DNA of 64,000 bases from positions 186,001 to 250,000 of the forward strand of contig DBKT01000011.1 of NCBI GenBank assembly GCA_002297365.1, in the 5' to 3' direction. The stretch's first letter is position 1; every line of letters begins with the position of its first letter. Under the pieces are notes generated by a model, which was not told where the DNA came from, did not search any database, and saw nothing but the letters and a program-made list of their open reading frames with translations. The stretch comes from Caryophanales bacterium UBA743. Its GTDB lineage: Bacteria; Bacillota_I; Bacilli_A; RFN20; CAG-826. This document shows, piece after piece, positions 61,627 to 64,000 of this stretch. The position numbers and the translations under genes were made by a program.

Positions 61627-62322
61627 TTATAAAACGTCTGATATTTTGCTTAAATCGGAAATCGCAAAATCAATCCTATCGGGGGGCGTATCCACTTTTT
61701 TCTTATTAAAGAAACAGGTGTGCATCCCCGCATTAAATCCGCCTTTCATATCAGAGGTTAAGGAATCTCCGATGATGCAGGCATCCTTAGGAAGGATGAT
61801 ATCCGTCCTATTTGCGTTAATCTCCCCAAAGGCTTTTAAGAAGAAAAGAGGAGACGGTTTCGAATAGCCGATTTTTTCCGAAATAAAGAAATAGGTGAAA
61901 TAACGGTCCATCTTTGCGAGGGATAAACGATGGATTTGCTGCTCATAAGGGCCGTTGCTTGCAACCGCAAGAATATATTTCTTAGAAAGATAGTCAAGCA
62001 TCTTGTAAGCGCCATCAACAGGAATCGCGCTTTCAAAAAGCTGAGAACGATAATATGCTTCAAATAAAGTCGGATCAAAAGATGGTTTTATATGCAACGC
62101 CTCGAAAACTCTTTGGAAACGAACGTGCTTAAGCCCGTCGATATGGAGCGTTCCCTCTTCGATTTTCCGCCAAAGCTTATCGTTTTCTTGGTGAAATACA
62201 TCTAACATATAGGGTTCGAATTCCGGCAAAGAGAAGCGCTTAAAACCCTTTTTCAAGCTTTCTTCCGTGTATTTATCAAAGTCCAACAACGTATTATCAA
62301 TATCGATAAAAATCAATTTCAT
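61627..62322 (-). CDS. HAD-superfamily phosphatase (YjjG-like)
   Basis: Haloacid dehalogenase-type hydrolase: motif I DIDNTLLDFD (the nucleophile is the first Asp), motif II Ser/Asn in AVASNGP, motif III Lys in IGYSKPSPLFF, motif IV GDSLTSDMKGG. The resemblance to YjjG suggests a 5'-nucleotidase, but other phosphatases are possible. I start at ATG 62322; a TTG at 62334 is the other option. Confidence 0.87.
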   Translation of the reverse strand: MKLIFIDIDNTLLDFDKYTEESLKKGFKRFSLPEFEPYMLDVFHQENDKLWRKIEEGTLHIDGLKHVRFQRVFEALHIKPSFDPTLFEAYYRSQLFESAIPVDGAYKMLDYLSKKYILAVASNGPYEQQIHRLSLAKMDRYFTYFFISEKIGYSKPSPLFFLKAFGEINANRTDIILPKDACIIGDSLTSDMKGGFNAGMHTCFFNKKKVDTPPDRIDFAISDLSKISDVL

Positions 62323-62511
62323 AATCGCTCCCAATTCCTTTCTGTATTCTAAATGAATGCGTCCAACTATAGAAAGCTCTATTGATTATATAAATATAAA
62401 GGTAAGCATTCGAAAGAGGGAGGCAATTAAAAAACCTGGCGAATATCCATGCTTGTTTTGAAAAAAAGGACGGACCCCTGTATGAAAAAGCCTTCCTAGG
62501 AATATTTTTCT

Positions 62512-64000
62512 TTAATTAAGAATTTCATCCAAATACGTTTTGAAAGCGGATGGTATGGAATAAAGTCTTTCCAATTCCTCTTTTGTAGCCAATAAGAAAC
62601 CACAATTCCTTGGATAATCCTTTAATTCCACACGGAAGCCGCTCATTTTCCATAACAAATGGGTAAAGACGTGCTTCCCTTTCTTGTCTTTATGGATTGC
62701 ACAAACGGAAAAGTCATTCTCCTCTAAATAATTCTTTGCTTCTGATAGATTAAAATGCTCATCCACGTTATAGAATTCGTATAAAGAGGCAAGCAATCCC
62801 CTATTCGGCCTTTTGCGAATTAGATATTTCCCTTGATAAGAAAGAAGAAAGACAGTTTTATGAATCTCCTTCTTTGGGCTTTTTTTCTTAGAACGTGGGT
62901 ATTTCTCTTGGATCTTCTCTCGGTGCGATTGGCAAAACTGCTTAAGGGGGCATTCTTCGCATTTAGGCGAAGCGTTTGGCAAGCACACCAGTTCCCCCAA
63001 ATCCATCAGGGCCTGGTTGAAGGAAGAGGAGTCCTTTCCGAGCAAGGAAAGGAAAGATTTGTTGCATCTCTCTTTTATTTCCTTCGATTTAGCATCATAG
63101 GGGGAGCAATGTAAACGGGCATAGATACGAATCAAATTTCCATCTACCGCAATATAAGGCTGTTTGTAAACAATAGAAAGGATTGCTTTCGCGGTATAAT
63201 CGCCAATCCCAGGGACGTTTATTAATTCTTGATAGGTATTGCAAGAAAGGTTGTTCTCGAGAATATATCTTGCCCCTTTTTGAAGATTTCTTGCACGGGA
63301 ATAATAACCCAACCCCTGCCAAAGCTTCATAACCGTGTCTTCTTTAGAAGAAGCGAGATCTTTCAAAGTTGGCAAGACTTTTAAGAATCTCTCATAGTAT
63401 CTCTTCACTGCTTCAACACGGGTTTGTTGCAGCATGATTTCGCTTAAATAAACATGATAAAAAGAAGAATCCTCACGCCAGGGAAGTTTTCTTCCCTTTT
63501 CTTGATACCAATTTAAAAGAAGCTCAGAAAAAGAAGCGACTTTCTCATAAGCAAGACGGGTGCTTCCGTCTTCAACAACGATTTTCCCGCAATACGCAAA
63601 GCCCTCTTCTTCAATTCGTTTTCTCATTGGGTGGTTGTCTTCATGCGTGTCGATTCTGATATGTCTGTTTTGAAGGTAGGCATAATGAAAACATGCCGTA
63701 GCATACCCCCCGCCATGTTTATTTACAGCAATTCTATGGATAGTGAAATAAGGGGAATCGTCCATCCATTTTCCTTCTATTGTTTCGTAAGTTGGATCAG
63801 AGGTCTCTAACAAAGTGAAAACCGCTTGAATCTCACCTTCATCTATCAAGATGTGGGAGATTCCTTTTTTAACGTCATCTCCGACACGATTCTTTAACGT
63901 CTCAAGGTTCTTCCATTGGTCTGGGTTCCCTTCTTCTTTCATAAAGGAAGCGGCGTTTTCGTAAATTTTAAAAACGGCAGGAAGATCGGAAATCGTTGTT
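62512..64000 (-). CDS. mutY: GNAT acetyltransferase-MutY fusion (5' end off window)
   Basis: The C-terminal ~345 residues are an adenine DNA glycosylase that removes A opposite 8-oxoG: catalytic E168 in SEIMLQQTR, helix-hairpin-helix PGIGDYTAKA, catalytic D267 in AVDGNLIR, and [4Fe-4S] cysteines 320, 328, 331 and 337 (numbered from the ATG at 63942). A NUDIX-like 8-oxoG-recognition tail follows (KGKHVFTHLLW). The N-terminal part is a GNAT acetyltransferase (FTIHRIAVNKHGGGYATACF, then IDTHEDNHPMRKRIEEEGF). The frame stays open to the window end, reading ISDLPAVFKIYENAASFM, so the true start is outside the window. Confidence 0.92.
   Translation of the reverse strand, partial: TTISDLPAVFKIYENAASFMKEEGNPDQWKNLETLKNRVGDDVKKGISHILIDEGEIQAVFTLLETSDPTYETIEGKWMDDSPYFTIHRIAVNKHGGGYATACFHYAYLQNRHIRIDTHEDNHPMRKRIEEEGFAYCGKIVVEDGSTRLAYEKVASFSELLLNWYQEKGRKLPWREDSSFYHVYLSEIMLQQTRVEAVKRYYERFLKVLPTLKDLASSKEDTVMKLWQGLGYYSRARNLQKGARYILENNLSCNTYQELINVPGIGDYTAKAILSIVYKQPYIAVDGNLIRIYARLHCSPYDAKSKEIKERCNKSFLSLLGKDSSSFNQALMDLGELVCLPNASPKCEECPLKQFCQSHREKIQEKYPRSKKKSPKKEIHKTVFLLSYQGKYLIRKRPNRGLLASLYEFYNVDEHFNLSEAKNYLEENDFSVCAIHKDKKGKHVFTHLLWKMSGFRVELKDYPRNCGFLLATKEELERLYSIPSAFKTYLDEILN

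Overview
The window looks like a chromosomal piece of a Gram-positive, probably gut-associated Bacillota (Bacilli/Erysipelotrichia-like or a walled relative of the Mollicutes). The evidence is moderate GC, strong AGGAGG ribosome sites, many lipobox lipoproteins, a perfect CIRCE site, PTS and ECF-type membrane proteins, LytTR/GHKL signalling and a cre-like box. TGA is used as a stop, so the code is the standard bacterial one. No rRNA, tRNA or CRISPR was seen. The organism assignment is inference.

Layout. 1-7.1 kb: a secreted M6 metalloprotease (cut by the window edge), lactaldehyde reductase fucO, a lysine-rich PIN-domain protein, a 36-residue small protein, an XRE membrane regulator and hypB-hypA. 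7.3-13.8 kb: three large surface lipoproteins on the minus strand. 14-23.5 kb: an N-domain-less ClpB under CIRCE, a P-loop kinase-like protein, a ROK glucokinase, UDP-galactopyranose mutase (apparently leaderless), an S41 protease lipoprotein, a CBS protein and an ECF S component. 23.6-33 kb: Na/Pi symporter, histidine phosphatase, PTS IIC-like protein, glutaredoxin-like protein, prolyl-tRNA editing protein, CDF transporter and an SbcD/SbcC (YhaO/YhaN)-like pair. 33.4-43.4 kb: a LytTR/GHKL two-component system followed by a three-gene surface operon (domain-swapped GH3 plus two Ig/CBM-like proteins) with a cre-like site.

45.5-54.7 kb is the accessory region. A CBS-less guaB is followed by an island whose far end carries a second copy of the last 131 bp of guaB (127/131 identical, offset exactly 4,000 bp). 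This looks like integration at the 3' end of guaB. The island carries an ImmR/ImmA-like repressor-protease pair, a DUF4417-like protein, a small BECR-type nuclease candidate and a CPCC zinc protein with an inactive-looking copy of the same nuclease domain. No recombinase is visible. Beyond it lie broken genes: a TetR tail, an N-truncated PPC-domain protein, a frameshifted YcxB-like protein and the tail of an AlbA_2-type protein, with guaA among them. I consider the island the best candidate for an undescribed system.

54.7-64 kb: an ABC-2 exporter (two ATPases and a large permease) with a divergent TetR regulator, an MFS transporter, a small membrane protein, a HAD phosphatase and an acetyltransferase-MutY fusion that runs off the window edge.
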